From a virus, in the IMG/VR virus record IMGVR_UViG_3300043568_000184, positions 1 through 40,126 of that record: a stretch of 40,126 bases of DNA; one strand, 5' to 3'. Position 1 is the first letter of the stretch. Every line of letters begins with the position of its first letter. Positions 39,359 through 40,126 of this stretch are shown piece after piece. Made by a program: the position numbers and the translations under genes. Under the pieces are notes generated by a model that saw only the letters and a list, made by a program, of their open reading frames with translations, did not search any database and was not told the origin of the DNA.

Positions 39359-39572
39359 TTTACATGGGTCAGGCTGGTTTACCAGTGAGAGAAGTGACGA
39401 CTGGGATTGCCCTGAGTGTGGCATTGAGGTCATTGACATAGACGTACCGGCAGATGATGACGGCACTACCGTTAGTTACTGTCCTGAATGTAATTACGAA
39501 AAGATAATTACAGATGAGCAACGTCTTGAGTGGACCACTGATTATGATAGCGAGCAAGACTATGGAAGATAA
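39348..39572 (+). CDS. Small zinc-ribbon protein (74 aa)
   Basis: The start chosen is ATG 39348 (MSNSLHGSGW), eight bases after GGGAGG; ATG 39342 is too close to that site. Two CPEC knuckles (DCPECGIEV and YCPECNYEK) form a classic zinc ribbon, followed by an acidic C-terminus. It could be an RNA-polymerase- or DNA-associated accessory protein. It overlaps the WhiB-like gene by 11 bases. Confidence 0.65.
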   Translation: MSNSLHGSGWFTSERSDDWDCPECGIEVIDIDVPADDDGTTVSYCPECNYEKIITDEQRLEWTTDYDSEQDYGR

Positions 39573-39756
39573 CAGTCCACTGTTCTTGCTCAACATGACT
39601 GACGAGTTCAGAGAGGAGGCAGGTATATGGTGGAATGAACGTGCCCACCCTGCACTGAAGATGTTGGTTGTATCTGCTGCATACTATGAGCACATAGCAC
39701 ATGACGTAGAGCACGCTGACGACTACCTTAAGGAGATATCTGGTGAGATGGATTAA
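39562..39756 (+). CDS. Hypothetical protein (64 aa)
   Basis: The frame is open from 39514; I chose ATG 39562 (MEDNSPLFLLN), since the earlier starts lie deep in the previous gene, but the ribosome binding site is weak and the start is uncertain. The product is helical (TDEFREEAGIWWNERAHP and EHIAHDVEHADDYLKEIS) with a hydrophobic middle. No family is recognised. Confidence 0.5.
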   Translation: MEDNSPLFLLNMTDEFREEAGIWWNERAHPALKMLVVSAAYYEHIAHDVEHADDYLKEISGEMD

Positions 39757-39862
39757 CTTAGTGTCATACACACTCAACTTCATACTGTTGATTGCTGTAT
39801 CAAATGCTAAGACAACCATAAATCGTTACGAAAAAGTTATGAGAATGTTAGGAGTCAAATGA
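39743..39862 (+). CDS. Small membrane-associated protein (39 aa)
   Basis: GTG 39743 has AAGGAG seven bases upstream, and the frame ends with TGA 39860-39862. The product RWINLVSYTLNFILLIAVSN contains a short hydrophobic helix, followed by a basic tail (TTINRYEKVMRMLGVK). It overlaps both neighbours (14 and 4 bases), which supports translation. The function is unknown. Confidence 0.55.
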   Translation: MRWINLVSYTLNFILLIAVSNAKTTINRYEKVMRMLGVK

Positions 39863-40126
39863 GAACAAGGAAGAAGGAACTTGATGCTATCTCTGATGCA
39901 TTGTCACGACCCGCCGAATCGGTGGATGAATTAGCCAAAGACGTATGGGACCTGATAGATTCATACCGTAGGGAAAGAGATGTGTACGTGGTGGGTGTTA
40001 ACTACCAGGGGGTTGGACAATTTCTCTTTGGACCTTACGAGTCAGAGGCTATGGCTACCAAAGACTTCGAGGGTCGAGGTAACATACAAGCACTCAAGTC
40101 CGGTGACGTGGCAAGGGTATTCAAGG
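39859..40126 (+). CDS. Hypothetical protein, 5' part (continues at base 1)
   Basis: ATG 39859 overlaps the previous TGA, with AGGAG four bases upstream. The frame is open to the end of the contig and continues in frame from base 158 at the other end, giving about 110 residues in total. The N-terminus RTRKKELDAISDALSRPAES is charged and helical. The last 157 bases repeat 1-157. Confidence 0.8.
   Translation, partial: MRTRKKELDAISDALSRPAESVDELAKDVWDLIDSYRRERDVYVVGVNYQGVGQFLFGPYESEAMATKDFEGRGNIQALKSGDVARVFK
39970..40126. repeat. Terminal overlap, right copy
   Basis: Partner of 1-157, about 96 percent identical. Trimming one copy gives a unit genome of about 39,969 bp. Confidence 0.9.

Overview
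This window is an essentially complete genome of a tailed bacteriophage, about 40 kb, most likely a podovirus of an actinobacterium. The phage identity rests on a large terminase, a portal, a scaffold, an N4-gp56-like major capsid protein, tail fibres and an M23 lysin. The actinobacterial host is inferred from a WhiB-like iron-sulphur protein (Cys-x40-Cys-x2-Cys-x5-Cys plus GFWGG), the actinophage-type replication genes, and a near-perfect parS site of the bacterial chromosome type. No tape-measure or tail-tube gene is recognisable, and there is a very large (1877 aa) virion-type protein, so a short tail is the best guess. The base composition is moderate by eye, which would suit a streamlined aquatic actinobacterium; that host habitat is inference only.

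The contig closes on itself. Bases 1-157 repeat as 39970-40126 with six substitutions, all synonymous third-position transitions, and the gene starting at 39859 continues in frame into 1-222. The unit genome is therefore about 39,969 bp, sampled from a slightly mixed population.

The layout is two divergent arms. Rightward (early) genes run 34686 -> contig end -> 1 -> 5915. They begin with a helix-turn-helix protein, followed by a terminator, a repeat array, a string of small zinc-ribbon-like proteins, an amidoligase/glutamine-amidotransferase pair and the WhiB-like protein. After a promoter and a cobalamin-riboswitch-like leader (309-435) comes the replication operon: RecB-like nuclease, RecA/DnaB-like ATPase, Holliday-junction-resolvase-like nuclease, primase, DUF1599 protein, metallophosphoesterase and a sigma-like factor. 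Leftward (late) genes run 33988 -> 5961. In transcription order they are terminase, portal, a proteasome/HslV-like protease, internal virion proteins, scaffold, capsid, a collagen-like collar fibre, a glycosyltransferase, a run of lysine-rich basic proteins, a connector, three fibre genes with small partner proteins, a large tail protein, a holin candidate, secreted proteins and an M23 lysin. The arms converge on a bidirectional terminator at 5922-5957.

The most unusual region is the control and maintenance region at about 33989-35540. It holds a TGTGA-N6-TCACA (CRP/GlxR-like) site, a Fur/Zur-like box, a parS site, a consensus promoter, a structured leader that abuts the Shine-Dalgarno of the helix-turn-helix gene, an intrinsic terminator, and six 11-bp tandem repeats (iteron-like). 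It also contains the first three of seven dispersed copies of a 16-bp palindrome, CTGACRGTACYGTCAG. No integrase or ParA/ParB gene was found. A plasmid-like lifestyle that borrows host ParB is a testable hypothesis, not a demonstrated fact.
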